A stretch of 48,936 bases of DNA. It comes from Chitinophagaceae bacterium. Its GTDB lineage: Bacteria > Bacteroidota > Bacteroidia > Chitinophagales > Chitinophagaceae. Both the position numbers and the translations under genes were made by a program. The notes under the pieces were generated by a model. It was not told the origin of the DNA, searched no databases, and worked only from the letters and a program-made list of their open reading frames with translations. The stretch covers positions 1-48,936 of the forward strand of contig JABFRU010000034.1 in NCBI GenBank assembly GCA_013140985.1, in the 5' to 3' direction. Position 1 is the stretch's first letter, and the number at the start of each line of letters is the position of its first letter. Positions 25,683 through 36,230 of the stretch are shown one piece after another.

Positions 25683-26957
25683 CTAACTGCAAACAATGAG
25701 GTAATAATTCTTTTTTCCTTTTTGAATCAATAGATATTTCTCATGTAACAGTAAACTATTATCAATTGTCAATTGCATATTGTCGATTTTCTTCCGATTT
25801 ATACTTACCCCCCCGCCTTGTACCATCTTTTTTGCTTCACCTTTGCTGGAAAAAATATTTGTTTCGGCTAAAAAAGAAACTACATCAATACCTGCATTTA
25901 TTTTTTCTTTGGAAAAATTTGACTTCACCACACCTTCCAGGCCTTCGAGATCTTCAACGCTTAAACTTTCAGCCGGCGCTGATTGATTGGCAAACAATTT
26001 TTCAGTGGTAGCGATCGCTTCTGTCAATGCTGCATCGCCATGAACAAATTTTGTTACTTCTTCAGCCAGTTTTTTTTGTAAAATTCTTTTGCTTGCATCT
26101 TTAGTATGCTCATCAAGGAGATCGTTGATCTCTTGTTGTTGTAAGAATGTAAATATTTTGATCCACTTCTCCGCATCCGAATCACCTGCATTCAACCAAA
26201 ATTGATAGAACTGGTAAGGTGTTGTCCGAACAGGATCAAGCCAAACATTGCCGCTTTCTGTTTTACCAAACTTACCGCCATCAGCTTTTGTAATTAAAGG
26301 GCAAGTAAAAGCAAAAGCTTCGCCGCCGGATTTTCTTCTTATCAATTCTGTGCCGGTAACAATATTCCCCCACTGATCGCTGCCGCCCATCTGCAACTTG
26401 CAGTTTTTATTTTTATATAACCAGTAAAAGTCATATCCCTGCACTAACTGGTAAGTGAATTCTGTAAAGCTCATTCCGGTGCTGCCATCTATTCTATTCT
26501 TTACACTATCCTTGGCCATCATATAATTCACCGTAATATGTTTACCCACATCACGGATAAAATCGAGAAAACTAAAATCTTTGAACCAATCATAGTTGTT
26601 CACCATTTCGGCAGATATCTTACCACAATTAAAGTCAAGATATTTTTCTAATTGTTTTTTTATGCCTTCCTGGTTATAACGTAACACTTCTTCACTCAAT
26701 AAATTTCTTTCTTCACTCTTTCCGCTTGGATCACCGACCATGCCGGTTGCCCCGCCCACCAATGCAATAGGTTTATGACCTGCTTTTTGCAGGTGAACAA
26801 GCAACAAAATAGGAACAAGGCTTCCGATATGAAGGCTATCCGCTGTTGGGTCAAAACCGATATAGGCAGAGGTCACTTCTTTTTTCAGTTGCTCTTCCGT
26901 TCCGGGCATAATATCCTGCAACATGCCCCGCCATTTTAATTCTTCAATCAAATTCAT
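25683..26957 (-). CDS. tyrS: Tyrosyl-tRNA synthetase
   Basis: Class I aminoacyl-tRNA synthetase charging tRNA-Tyr, cytosolic dimer. From the ATG at 26957 it has 424 residues. The HIGH-like motif is [10 protein letters not shown], followed by [34 protein letters not shown], and the KMSKS-equivalent [13 protein letters not shown]-terminal S4 RNA-binding domain contains [13 protein letters not shown]. An in-frame TTG upstream (27014) would add 19 residues that do not look native. Near the C terminus the segment [11 protein letters not shown] is unusual and may derive from a short repeat. The stop codon abuts the stop of the convergent beta-helix gene. Confidence 0.95.
   Translation of the reverse strand: MNLIEELKWRGMLQDIMPGTEEQLKKEVTSAYIGFDPTADSLHIGSLVPILLLVHLQKAGHKPIALVGGATGMVGDPSGKSEERNLLSEEVLRYNQEGIKKQLEKYLDFNCGKISAEMVNNYDWFKDFSFLDFIRDVGKHITVNYMMAKDSVKNRIDGSTGMSFTEFTYQLVQGYDFYWLYKNKNCKLQMGGSDQWGNIVTGTELIRRKSGGEAFAFTCPLITKADGGKFGKTESGNVWLDPVRTTPYQFYQFWLNAGDSDAEKWIKIFTFLQQQEINDLLDEHTKDASKRILQKKLAEEVTKFVHGDAALTEAIATTEKLFANQSAPAESLSVEDLEGLEGVVKSNFSKEKINAGIDVVSFLAETNIFSSKGEAKKMVQGGGVSINRKKIDNMQLTIDNSLLLHEKYLLIQKGKKNYYLIVCS
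25760..25781 (-). repeat. CAATTGACAATTGATAAT-type short repeat within tyrS
   Basis: On the minus strand tandem CAATTGA units encode MQLTIDNS in the S4 domain of TyrRS. Similar AATTGACAATT repeats occur between genes in Bacteroidota. The flanking residues (INRKKID and [19 protein letters not shown]) are normal for the family, so this part may be repeat-derived. Confidence 0.4.
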
Positions 26958-27164
26958 TTCTAAACCAGTGATTTCCAACAAAAGTAAGTCAGAAAGATAT
27001 TGGGCTGCTGACAAAGCAATATTTTTCTAAATAATTCGTTTTCAGGTGCTAGTCTTTATTATCCAATAACCTATGATTTTCGGGGGGTAAAGACTAATTT
27101 TACAAGCAGCCCGTACGTATGAAAGCGAGTCTTATTCAAACGCTTATCGAAAATTGTCCGCCGA

Positions 27165-28274
27165 ATGAAACCAACCATTTTTTGCCTGGCCCTCTTGACT
27201 ACTGTCTTTTGTGTATCAGCTAATGCTCAGTTCAGGAAATATTCTAATGAATTTTTAAATATTGGCGCCGGCGCCAGGGGACTTGCCATGGGCGGTGCTC
27301 AAATAGCATCTGTCAGCGATGGCACTTCCGGTTATTGGAACCCTGCGGGTCTTGTTGGTATCAAAGACCATCCGCAGATCAACCTGATGCATGCCGAATA
27401 TTTTGCCGGTATCGGTAAATATGATTATGCAAGCATTGTTTTTCCAACTGCCAATAATAAAAGAACGATCGGTATCACCGGTCTTCGTTTTGCCGTGGAT
27501 GATATCATGAATACATTATTCCTGGTAGAACCAGACGGCTCTCTCAATTACAACAATATTCAATCTTTTTCTTCTGCTGATTATGCTTTCATTTTTTCTA
27601 TTGCACAAAAGTTAAAAGAAAGCGAGAAGAAAAATGTTCACCTGGGTGTAAATGCAAAAGTGATCCACCGCAGTGTAGGCAAATTTGCCAAAGCATGGGG
27701 TTTTGGATTGGATGTTGGTTTGCAGATACTAAAGAATCGCTGGAAGTTCGGCATTGCGGCAAGGGATGTGACCAGCACATTCAATGCATGGTCTTTTACA
27801 TTTACCGAAAGAGAAAAAGAAGTTTTGTACCTGACCAATAATGAGATCCCTGTCAAGTCCACTGAATTAACTGCACCAAGACTTGTCCTGGGTGTTGCAA
27901 GAGATTTTAAACTGGGAAAAAAATTAAGCTTGTTAGCTGAAGCCAATGTGGATGTGACCTTTGACGGGCAACGCAATACATTGATCAGTGCCGACCCGGT
28001 AAGTGCCGACCCTAAACTGGGACTGGAACTGAATGTGAACAATATTTTTTTCCTGAGGGGGGGGATCAATAATTTTCAGAGGGCATTGGCTGATGAGGAC
28101 ACTGTGAATCAGAAAAGGGTTTGGATCTATCAACCCTCTGCAGGTGTAGGATTCAAAATTTCGAATGTAACAATTGATTACGCTTATACCAACCTTGCTA
28201 ACCAATCCAATCCTTTGTTTACACATGTCTTCTCCTTACGATTAGATATGATAAATAATAAAAACAACAAGTAA
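27165..28274 (+). CDS. PorV/PorQ-family outer-membrane beta-barrel protein
   Basis: A 369-residue outer-membrane protein with a signal peptide (ending VSANAQ) and alternating amphipathic strands throughout, ending in a strand with aromatic residues (FTHVFSLRLDM). The N-terminal IGAGARGLAMGGAQIASVSD and SGYWNPAGL blocks define the PorV/PorQ (UPF0164-like) family. True PorV usually has a GGMGDAGVAT-like block, so this is probably a paralogue. PorV-type proteins shuttle T9SS cargo from the translocon to the sortase. It sits 27 bases before the PorU2 gene and most likely works with it. Confidence 0.85.
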   Translation: MKPTIFCLALLTTVFCVSANAQFRKYSNEFLNIGAGARGLAMGGAQIASVSDGTSGYWNPAGLVGIKDHPQINLMHAEYFAGIGKYDYASIVFPTANNKRTIGITGLRFAVDDIMNTLFLVEPDGSLNYNNIQSFSSADYAFIFSIAQKLKESEKKNVHLGVNAKVIHRSVGKFAKAWGFGLDVGLQILKNRWKFGIAARDVTSTFNAWSFTFTEREKEVLYLTNNEIPVKSTELTAPRLVLGVARDFKLGKKLSLLAEANVDVTFDGQRNTLISADPVSADPKLGLELNVNNIFFLRGGINNFQRALADEDTVNQKRVWIYQPSAGVGFKISNVTIDYAYTNLANQSNPLFTHVFSLRLDMINNKNNK

Positions 28275-28301
28275 GATCTGTACCGATAAAACCCTGCGTC
28301 A

Positions 28302-31300
28302 ATGAAAAAATTTTTACTTCCGTTGTTGCTTCTGTCGGGCTTTTTTGCCAGCGCACAGGTGTACAATAATGAATGGATAAACTACAGCCGGACTTATTAT
28401 AAGTTCAAGGTCGGTAGCAATGGTTTGTACCGAATCAATCAACCTGTTCTGGCTTCATTAGGCATCGGCAGCACACCTGCTGAGCAGTTCCAATTATGGA
28501 GAAACGGGCAAGAGGTTCCTATTTATACTACAGTGCAAACTGGCGCCATGGGCAGCAGCGATTATATCGAATTCTGGGGCGAAATGAATGATGGCAGGCC
28601 CGATAGTGTATTGTATCGTGTGCCGGGATTTCAACTTAATGACAAATGGAGCCTTGAAACAGATACAGCAGCTTATTTTCTTACGATCAATCCTTCGGGG
28701 GGTAACCTGAGATTAGCGCCAGCTGCTTTCACTCTTCCTTCGGCATTAGCCCCGGAACCTTATTTTATCTCAACAGTAGGAAAATATTACAAGGACAAGT
28801 TGAACCCTGGATATGCAGCCATAGTAGGAGAATATGTTTATTCATCGGCATACGACCAGGGTGAAGGATGGTCATCATTTGATCTTACAGCAGGACTTAC
28901 AAAATCAGAAGGTCTTCCTTATTTAAGCACTTATACCGGCTCAGCACCGGAACCGGTCTTAACAATACATGCAAGCGGCAACGCTTTGAATCCACGAACA
29001 TTCGAAGTAAAAGTAAATGGCGCTGTGGTAGCACAGCCTGCAATGGATTTTTTCGATCACATCAAAGTAAGCATACCCCTTACCGTAGCAAGCATAAGCA
29101 GCGGTTCAGCTGTTGTAGATATAAAAAATACTTCAGCAGTTTCAACCGACAGGATGGTAATAGCCAAAACAGAATTGACCTATGCCCGGACATTTCATTT
29201 TACACTTGGGGATCCAACTACAGATATCTCATTTGAATTGCCTGCAAACCCTGCCGGTAATTATCTTGAAATAACAGGATTCGTTTATGGATCTGCAGCC
29301 CCGGTCGTTTATGATATCACCAATGGCAAAAGATATGTTTGCGATATTTCAAATCCGGCAATTGCAAAAGTTGAATTGAGCCCTTCCGCTACAACACGGA
29401 AGCTGATCTTATTCAGCCAGACCCCTTCACTGGTAAGAACGGTAACATCACTGCAGGCGAGGAACTTTGCCAATTATGCATTGGCTGCCAACCAGGGAGA
29501 TTATCTAATCATTTCTCATCCTGATCTGACAACGGCAACAAGTGGTGGCAATCCGGTTGATAATTATAAAACATATCGCAGTTCAACTGCCGGGGGAAGT
29601 CATGGAACAAAAGTTTATATGATCGATGAACTGACCGACCAGTTTGGATTGGGTATCAAGAAAAACCCATTAGCGATCCGCAATTTTATACGATGGGCAA
29701 GAGCAACATTTGATATGCCTGTCAAAAATGTATTACTAATAGGGAAGGGCATCACTTATACCCAATATCGTAGTAATGAAAGTAATCCTAATGTAGAAAA
29801 ACTTTCATTTATACCCACTTTTGGTCAGCCGGCTTCGGATCAATTGCTGGCTGCCGATCCGGGGCCAAATGAAATTCCAAATGTTTCCATTGGTCGTATT
29901 TCAGCTATTACAGGTGATGAAGTAGCTATTTACCTTGCCAAAGTAATTCAGTATGAACAACAGCAGGCTTTTCAATCTCCCCTGATCGCAGATAAGGCAT
30001 GGATGAAAAATGTGGTGCATGTAGTAGGCGCCAGCGATGCCAGCCTTGGTGCCATTCTTATGACGGATATGGATAAATACAGGCAGATCATAATAGACAC
30101 ACTGTATGGAGGCAATGTAAATACTTTTGCTAAAGTATCGGCCGCCCCTGTAGAAGCAGCGAGCAGCCAGTTATTGTATAATCTTTTTCAGCAGGGAATT
30201 GGTTTAATTACTTATTTCGGACACTCTTCTGCCAGTACACTTGAATTCAACCTTGATAATCCTGATCAGTACAACAATCCATCCAAATATCCTGTAATGA
30301 TTGTGATGGGGTGTAATGCAGGTAACTTTTTTAATTTTAATACATTGCGTTTCCTGACAAAAGAAACGCTCTCTGAAAAATTTGTATTGGCTAATCAGCG
30401 GGGCTCTATTGCTTTTGTGGCAAGCACACACCTGGGTATTGTTCATTATCTTGATATTTATAATACCCAAACTTATAACTCCATAACGACTACACATTAT
30501 GGTAAAACATTGGGTGAAGTGCTGCGGGAATCTATAATCCAGGTTTTCAACAGTCAATCGCAAGGTGATTATTATGCCCGTTTCCATTGTGAGCAGACAA
30601 CACTTCATGGCGACCCGGCCATTAAGCTGGATGTATCCATGCCCAAACCTGATTATGTTATAGAAGACCAGTTGCTGAAGATATCACCACAGTTCATTTC
30701 TGTTGCAGAAACAAGTTTCAAAGTGGATGCAAAATTCATGAACCTGGGTAAAGCGCCGGATAAAAGTATAGTAGTAGAAGCAAAAAGGATATTCCCTGAT
30801 CTTACCACACAGGTGATAAGACGTGATACTATCCCCGGCATCCGCTATATTGATTCATTATCGTATGTCATACCGATCGATCCTATACATGATAAAGGAT
30901 TAAATAAAATAACCATCTGTGTGGATGCAGACAATGAAGTGGAAGAATTATATGAGACCAATAATTGCATCACAAAAGATGTATTTATTTTCGAAGACGA
31001 AGCAAGGCCTGTATTCCCTTATAATTTTTCTATTGTAAGCAAACCAGACATTAAGCTGGTAGCCTCTACTGCCAATCCTTTTGTTGGTATGAAGACCTAT
31101 ACCATGGAAATGGATACAACCGAGCTGTTCAATTCTCCATTTAAGATCACAAGAAGCATCAGCTCAACAGGTGGGGTGCTTGAGTTTGTCCCTAATGTTA
31201 CTTTCACGGACAGCACCGTTTATTATTGGAGAGTGTCGCCCGTACCTTCAAGCGGGCAACCTGTTTGGAACAAGGCTTCCTTTGTGTACCTAAGTACAGG

Positions 31301-33440
31301 CGGTCCTAATGCCAGCGACCCTGGTTATAACCAATCGCATTTTTATCAGCATACAAAATCAGGTTTGGAAAGGCTCACATTGGATACTGCGAGCCGTTCA
31401 TTCAAATACAATACGATCTATCATAATTTATTCTTCCGCTTAGGTACCTGGATAACCAGCGGTTGTACACAGGAAGCTTGTCTTGCCGTTTCAGTTGATG
31501 GAGTGGCGAGGATCAGGCTGGTGAATTGGTTCCAGTCATTAGTGTTTAATGTCATCGATCCTGTATCATTTAATATCTGGCAGAACCAGCAGGTGGTGGC
31601 TCCTGCTTGTCCCGGCACATTTGATCCGGCTACACTGGGTCTTGGTTTATATGGCAGTACTTCTCCGAGAGATTGCTTTGGCAATTTGCGCTTCTATCAT
31701 TTTGAGTGGAGATATCTTGATACGTCAAGCCGCAGAAAAATGATGGATTTTATGAGAGACGTAGTTCCTAACGGTTTTTATGTAGTCATCAGAAACTTTA
31801 CACTTGACCCCGTTTCTTTCCCAACTGTTCCTGTTGCTTATGCGGCAGACTGGGCTGCCGATGAGAGTTTACCGGGTCATGGTCCGGGCCAATCATTATA
31901 TCATTATTTGAAGAATGCTGGTTTCTCCGGAATAGATTCTTTCTACCGGGCAAGGCCATGGGCATTTGTTTATAAGAAAAATGACCCGGCCTTTACACCA
32001 AAATGGATCGTAGGCGATGGTGTGACAGATAACCCGACATGGTCTGTTGATTGCCCTGCAACAGATACATTGGGTTTTGTTAACTCACCGGTGTTTGGCC
32101 CTGCCAAAGCATGGAAACAATTAAAATGGAGGGGCGCCGCTGATAATGCAAGTGATATTGCAACCGTAGATGTGATCGGTGTAAGAAATGATGGCACTCA
32201 AACTACATTGTTCAGTGGCATCACTACTTCACAACAGAATTTTGATGTGTCTTCTATAGATCCTGTTACATATCCTTATGTGAAATTGAGATTGCGTACA
32301 CAGGATCTCGGCAACTTTACACCCTATCAATTACGCTACTGGCGGATCACTTATTTGCCGGTTCCGGAAGGAGCCATTGCGCCTAATATATTCATGAAAG
32401 TGAAAGATTCGGTAGATGTAGGTGAACCCATGGAGTATAAGATCGCTTTCAAAAATGTAAGTGAAGCGAACTTTGACAGCCTGAAAGTAAAACTCATTAT
32501 CACTGACAGGAATAATGTGCCGCATATCTTCCCTATGAAGAGAAGGCCGCTATCGGTAAATGATACTTTGCAAATTGGAATGACGATCAATACCAGCACA
32601 CTTGCAGGTCATAACACTACTTACCTCGAAGCAAACCCTGATAATGACCAGTTGGAACAATTCCATTTCAACAATTTTGCATACAGGAACCTGTATGTTA
32701 AACCGGATAGTTTAAATCCTTTATTGGATGTAACATTTGACGGCGTACATATTTTGAACCGGGATATTGTTGCTTCCAGGCCGGATATTATCGTTAAACT
32801 GAAAGATGAAGCCAAATGGATGATACTTGATGATACAGCATTGCTGACATTGCAGGTTCGCTATCCCAATGGTTCTTTGCGCAGGTTCTATTTCAATAAT
32901 GATACACTAAGATTTACCCCGGCAGGGCAGGCGCCCAACCCGGATAATACAGCCATGATCAATTTCAGGCCATTCTTCCCTGATGATGGCGAATATGAAA
33001 TGATCATTACCGGCAAAGACAAGAGTAATAATGAGGCCGGGGCTATTGAATACAGGGTGTTATTCAGTGTGATCAATAAGCCGATGATCTCTAATATGCT
33101 GAATTATCCGAACCCGTTCACTACTTCAACTGCGTTTGTATTTACCGTCACCGGAAGCGTTGTGCCGCAGAATATAAAGATCGAGATCATGACGATCACC
33201 GGAAGGATTGTGAGAGAGATCACCAGGGATGAGTTGGGCCCGATCCATGTAGGAAGAAATATTACCGAATTCAAATGGGATGGTACTGATCAATACGGAC
33301 AAAAACTGGCGAATGGTGTTTACCTGTACAGGGTGGTTACCAACCTGAACGGTAAGCGATTGGATAAATACACTTCCGGTGATGATAAAACCGACCAGTT
33401 CTTTAATAAGGGCTATGGTAAGATGTACCTGATGCGATAA
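28302..33440 (+). CDS. porU2: Putative T9SS sortase PorU2 (gingipain-like C25 peptidase)
   Basis: A 1712-residue surface cysteine peptidase related to PorU, the enzyme that removes the sorting domain of T9SS cargo and links the protein to the cell surface. It has a signal peptide (ending FFASAQ), a long N-terminal beta-rich part, and the C25 catalytic domain at about residues 440-800. That domain has ITYFGHSSAS (His641) and VMGCNAGNFF (Cys671), spaced as in gingipains. CARDB-like beta domains follow. Near residue 1600 a sorting-domain-like module begins (LNYPNPFTTST, then GQKLANGVYLYRVV), trailed by about 25 extra residues (DKTDQFFNKGYGKMYLMR). The length well exceeds ordinary PorU and fits the PorU2 type. 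Confidence 0.88.
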   Translation: MKKFLLPLLLLSGFFASAQVYNNEWINYSRTYYKFKVGSNGLYRINQPVLASLGIGSTPAEQFQLWRNGQEVPIYTTVQTGAMGSSDYIEFWGEMNDGRPDSVLYRVPGFQLNDKWSLETDTAAYFLTINPSGGNLRLAPAAFTLPSALAPEPYFISTVGKYYKDKLNPGYAAIVGEYVYSSAYDQGEGWSSFDLTAGLTKSEGLPYLSTYTGSAPEPVLTIHASGNALNPRTFEVKVNGAVVAQPAMDFFDHIKVSIPLTVASISSGSAVVDIKNTSAVSTDRMVIAKTELTYARTFHFTLGDPTTDISFELPANPAGNYLEITGFVYGSAAPVVYDITNGKRYVCDISNPAIAKVELSPSATTRKLILFSQTPSLVRTVTSLQARNFANYALAANQGDYLIISHPDLTTATSGGNPVDNYKTYRSSTAGGSHGTKVYMIDELTDQFGLGIKKNPLAIRNFIRWARATFDMPVKNVLLIGKGITYTQYRSNESNPNVEKLSFIPTFGQPASDQLLAADPGPNEIPNVSIGRISAITGDEVAIYLAKVIQYEQQQAFQSPLIADKAWMKNVVHVVGASDASLGAILMTDMDKYRQIIIDTLYGGNVNTFAKVSAAPVEAASSQLLYNLFQQGIGLITYFGHSSASTLEFNLDNPDQYNNPSKYPVMIVMGCNAGNFFNFNTLRFLTKETLSEKFVLANQRGSIAFVASTHLGIVHYLDIYNTQTYNSITTTHYGKTLGEVLRESIIQVFNSQSQGDYYARFHCEQTTLHGDPAIKLDVSMPKPDYVIEDQLLKISPQFISVAETSFKVDAKFMNLGKAPDKSIVVEAKRIFPDLTTQVIRRDTIPGIRYIDSLSYVIPIDPIHDKGLNKITICVDADNEVEELYETNNCITKDVFIFEDEARPVFPYNFSIVSKPDIKLVASTANPFVGMKTYTMEMDTTELFNSPFKITRSISSTGGVLEFVPNVTFTDSTVYYWRVSPVPSSGQPVWNKASFVYLSTGGPNASDPGYNQSHFYQHTKSGLERLTLDTASRSFKYNTIYHNLFFRLGTWITSGCTQEACLAVSVDGVARIRLVNWFQSLVFNVIDPVSFNIWQNQQVVAPACPGTFDPATLGLGLYGSTSPRDCFGNLRFYHFEWRYLDTSSRRKMMDFMRDVVPNGFYVVIRNFTLDPVSFPTVPVAYAADWAADESLPGHGPGQSLYHYLKNAGFSGIDSFYRARPWAFVYKKNDPAFTPKWIVGDGVTDNPTWSVDCPATDTLGFVNSPVFGPAKAWKQLKWRGAADNASDIATVDVIGVRNDGTQTTLFSGITTSQQNFDVSSIDPVTYPYVKLRLRTQDLGNFTPYQLRYWRITYLPVPEGAIAPNIFMKVKDSVDVGEPMEYKIAFKNVSEANFDSLKVKLIITDRNNVPHIFPMKRRPLSVNDTLQIGMTINTSTLAGHNTTYLEANPDNDQLEQFHFNNFAYRNLYVKPDSLNPLLDVTFDGVHILNRDIVASRPDIIVKLKDEAKWMILDDTALLTLQVRYPNGSLRRFYFNNDTLRFTPAGQAPNPDNTAMINFRPFFPDDGEYEMIITGKDKSNNEAGAIEYRVLFSVINKPMISNMLNYPNPFTTSTAFVFTVTGSVVPQNIKIEIMTITGRIVREITRDELGPIHVGRNITEFKWDGTDQYGQKLANGVYLYRVVTNLNGKRLDKYTSGDDKTDQFFNKGYGKMYLMR

Positions 33441-33463
33441 GAAGAAAATATTCCTGATAAAGT

Positions 33464-33492
33464 AAAGTCTCACTTTGGTGAGACTTTTTTTT
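33464..33492 (+). terminator. Intrinsic terminator after porU2
   Basis: A 10-bp stem (AAAGTCTCAC / GTGAGACTTT) with a TTTG loop followed by a T-run, 24 bases after the porU2 stop. It closes the PorV-like/porU2 operon. Confidence 0.9.
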
Positions 33493-33527
33493 ACGCTGTT
33501 GATAAACGACTTTTGCAATCAATTTAT

Positions 33528-34364
33528 ATGCAGCCAATCAAGAACTGGATAAAAAAGAATTTTGCAAACCTGCTTTACGGCAGGAAAAAGAACCCTGCAA
33601 AAAAGAAAACGATGTTGAGCTGGTTGCAGCAATTTGAAAGCAAACGACCTTCAAGATTATCTGATGTTTCTTTTGATATTTTTACTTATCACGGGGAGGA
33701 TGGTATCATCAGTTATTTAACAAAGGAATTAAAAGATGTGCCGAAAACCTTTGTTGATGTGGGTGCCGGAAATTGTATCGTTGGTAATTGCAGTACACAA
33801 GCTATCCATTTCGGCTGGAAAGGAGTTTTTATTGATAAAGACAAAGTGCAGGTATCAACAGGGAAAAAATTTTACAGCAAAGCAACCGGTAGCATTGAAG
33901 GAATAAATTTTATCAATGAAGAAATAACACCGGAGAATAGTAACCGGGTAATAGCTTATACAGGAGTAACAGGAGAAGTGGGCTTGCTTTCTGTTGACAT
34001 CGATGGAAATGATTATTGGGTATGGAAAGCAATAGATATTATTGAACCAAGGATAGTCGTGATAGAAGCGAAGGTTGAATTTGGTCATCATGATGTGATC
34101 GTCCCTTACAGCAAGGATAATCATCGTTCAACAGATATAAAATATAATGGAGCATCTGTCGAGGCATTTCGAAAACTGGGGGTACAAAAAGGATATAAAC
34201 TGGTTGGCGCTAACCGCCAGGGCTATAATCTTTTCTTTGTAAAAAATAATGAACCGGTCCCCGCAGTATCTTCAGCAGATGTGCTGACCGACCCGGTAAC
34301 AAAGAATTCATTTTACCCGGAATCTTTTTTTAATGAACATAAATTTGTAACAGAATTAGGATAG
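33528..34364 (+). CDS. Methyltransferase-like protein (FkbM-like)
   Basis: About 278 residues from the ATG at 33528 (an ATG at 33513 would add five). The central part has TFVDVGAGNCIVGNCST, a glycine-rich loop like SAM-binding motif I, then GVFIDKDK (an acidic residue after the second strand) and LLSVDIDGNDYWVWKAI and IVVIEAKVEF. These match the FkbM-like or related class I methyltransferase fold. The NDYWVWKAI block also occurs in uncharacterised proteins near polysaccharide genes. No signal peptide is present. The acceptor is not known. It ends four bases before the hscA-like gene. Confidence 0.65.
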   Translation: MQPIKNWIKKNFANLLYGRKKNPAKKKTMLSWLQQFESKRPSRLSDVSFDIFTYHGEDGIISYLTKELKDVPKTFVDVGAGNCIVGNCSTQAIHFGWKGVFIDKDKVQVSTGKKFYSKATGSIEGINFINEEITPENSNRVIAYTGVTGEVGLLSVDIDGNDYWVWKAIDIIEPRIVVIEAKVEFGHHDVIVPYSKDNHRSTDIKYNGASVEAFRKLGVQKGYKLVGANRQGYNLFFVKNNEPVPAVSSADVLTDPVTKNSFYPESFFNEHKFVTELG

Positions 34365-34367
34365 AAT

Positions 34368-36230
34368 ATGGCTACAATCGGCATCAACATAGCAACAGGC
34401 AGTTTGCAGCAAAAAGAAATGATCGTTGGCATTGACCTGGGTACCACTAATAGTTTGGTGGCCATCATTCATCCCGGCAGTAAAGAACCGGTTGTCTTAA
34501 AAGAGCATGACGGGGCAGCACTGGTACCCTCTATTGTTCATTTCGGAGAAGCCAATAGCATTACTGTTGGTGATGGCGCCAAGCAATTCCTGATCACTGA
34601 ACCGCACAATACAATTTTCTCTGTAAAGAGATTGATGGGCAAATCATATAACGATGTAAAAGATCAATCTGCTTTTTTTACTTACAGGATCATTGATGAT
34701 AATACCGAAAGCCTTGTGAAGATACAGGCAGGCTCAACCTTCTATTCACCCGTTGAATTGTCTTCCTTTATTTTAAAAGAATTAAAACACAGGGCAGAGC
34801 ATATTTTAAAAACACCGGTAACAAAAGCAGTGATCACAGTGCCGGCTTATTTTAATGATGCGCAACGGCAGGCCACAAGAGATGCGGGCAGACTAGCAGG
34901 ATTGGACGTATTAAGGATAGTGAATGAACCCACTGCTGCCAGTCTTGCTTATGGGCTGGGTATTAGCCGTGAAGAAGTGAAGACAGTTGCGGTGTATGAC
35001 CTGGGTGGAGGAACATTCGATATTTCGATATTGCGGATAAGCAACGGCATCTTTGAAGTATTATCAACCAATGGTGACACATATCTGGGTGGCGATGATT
35101 TTGACCGGGCCATTATGGATCACTGGATAAAAGAGACCGGCCTTACTAGTGAAGAATTGAATTCAAATAAAAGCCTCCTGCAGGAATTAAGATTGAAAGC
35201 GGAAGAAGCAAAGAAATTTTTGAGTACAAGTGATTCTTATAATGGGATAGTTGCAGGACATGAACTCTCATTGGACAAAGAACAGTTTGAAAAGCTTGTC
35301 GAACCATTTGTTACAAAAACAATTCAAAACTGTAAGAATGCTTTGCAGGATGCTGGCCTTGCTATCAATGATATTGATGAAGTGATAATGGTAGGTGGAT
35401 CAACAAGGGTGCCGCTGGTCAGGAGAAGCGTTGGAAAATTTTTTGGGAAGAAGGTTCATGACTCATTGAACCCTGATGAGGTGGTGGCGTTGGGTGCGGC
35501 GGTGCAGGCAGATATACTGGCGGGAAATAATAAAGATTTTTTATTGCTTGACATCACTCCATTGTCATTGGGAATAGAAACGATGGGAGGATTGATGGAT
35601 GTAATGATACCCCGCAATTCTAAAATTCCATCTAAAGCAGCAAGACAATACACCACACAGAAAGATGGACAGGGAAGTATTCGCATTGCTGTTTTCCAGG
35701 GAGAAAGAGATTTGGTGAAGGATAATCGCAAACTGGCTGAATTTAATTTGACCGGGATACCCGGTATGCCGGCAGGATTACCAAAAGTGGAAGTTTCTTT
35801 TCTGGTAAATGCGGATGGAATATTGGTAGTAAAAGCAAAAGAATTGCGCAGTGGTATTGAGCAAAGTATTGAAGTGAAGCCACAATACGGGTTAACAGAT
35901 GAAGAAGTAGAAAAAATGCTGGCTGATTCGATCACTCATGCAAAGGATGATATGCAGACAAGGGCTTTGGTGGAAGCGCAAACAGAAGCGAAGCAGATCA
36001 TTGACACTACTTCGCAATTCATCAATAAGAATAAAACTTTCTTAACTGGAAAAGAAATGAGTGAAACGACAACAGCTATTCAACAATTAGATGATCTTAT
36101 TGAAAAAGGTAATAAGGATGAGATCCATACTGCTATTGAAAAGCTTAACGAGATATCAAGACCTTATGCAGAAAGATTGATGGATGAAGCTATCGGCAAA
36201 GCCATGAAGGGAAAGAATATCATGGAATGA
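34368..36230 (+). CDS. hscA: Hsp70-family chaperone, HscA type
   Basis: A 620-residue Hsp70 protein. ATPase domain motifs are [15 protein letters not shown] (residues 20-35), [45 protein letters not shown], and [11 protein letters not shown]. The substrate-binding domain begins after [17 protein letters not shown]. The N-terminal extension [16 protein letters not shown] is typical of Bacteroidota HscA proteins assigned to Fe-S cluster assembly rather than DnaK. No iscU, hscB or fdx gene is found nearby, so the role in Fe-S assembly rests on family resemblance only. The 3' end overlaps the convergent membrane protein gene by 11 bases. Confidence 0.9.
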   Translation: MATIGINIATGSLQQKEMIVGIDLGTTNSLVAIIHPGSKEPVVLKEHDGAALVPSIVHFGEANSITVGDGAKQFLITEPHNTIFSVKRLMGKSYNDVKDQSAFFTYRIIDDNTESLVKIQAGSTFYSPVELSSFILKELKHRAEHILKTPVTKAVITVPAYFNDAQRQATRDAGRLAGLDVLRIVNEPTAASLAYGLGISREEVKTVAVYDLGGGTFDISILRISNGIFEVLSTNGDTYLGGDDFDRAIMDHWIKETGLTSEELNSNKSLLQELRLKAEEAKKFLSTSDSYNGIVAGHELSLDKEQFEKLVEPFVTKTIQNCKNALQDAGLAINDIDEVIMVGGSTRVPLVRRSVGKFFGKKVHDSLNPDEVVALGAAVQADILAGNNKDFLLLDITPLSLGIETMGGLMDVMIPRNSKIPSKAARQYTTQKDGQGSIRIAVFQGERDLVKDNRKLAEFNLTGIPGMPAGLPKVEVSFLVNADGILVVKAKELRSGIEQSIEVKPQYGLTDEEVEKMLADSITHAKDDMQTRALVEAQTEAKQIIDTTSQFINKNKTFLTGKEMSETTTAIQQLDDLIEKGNKDEIHTAIEKLNEISRPYAERLMDEAIGKAMKGKNIME

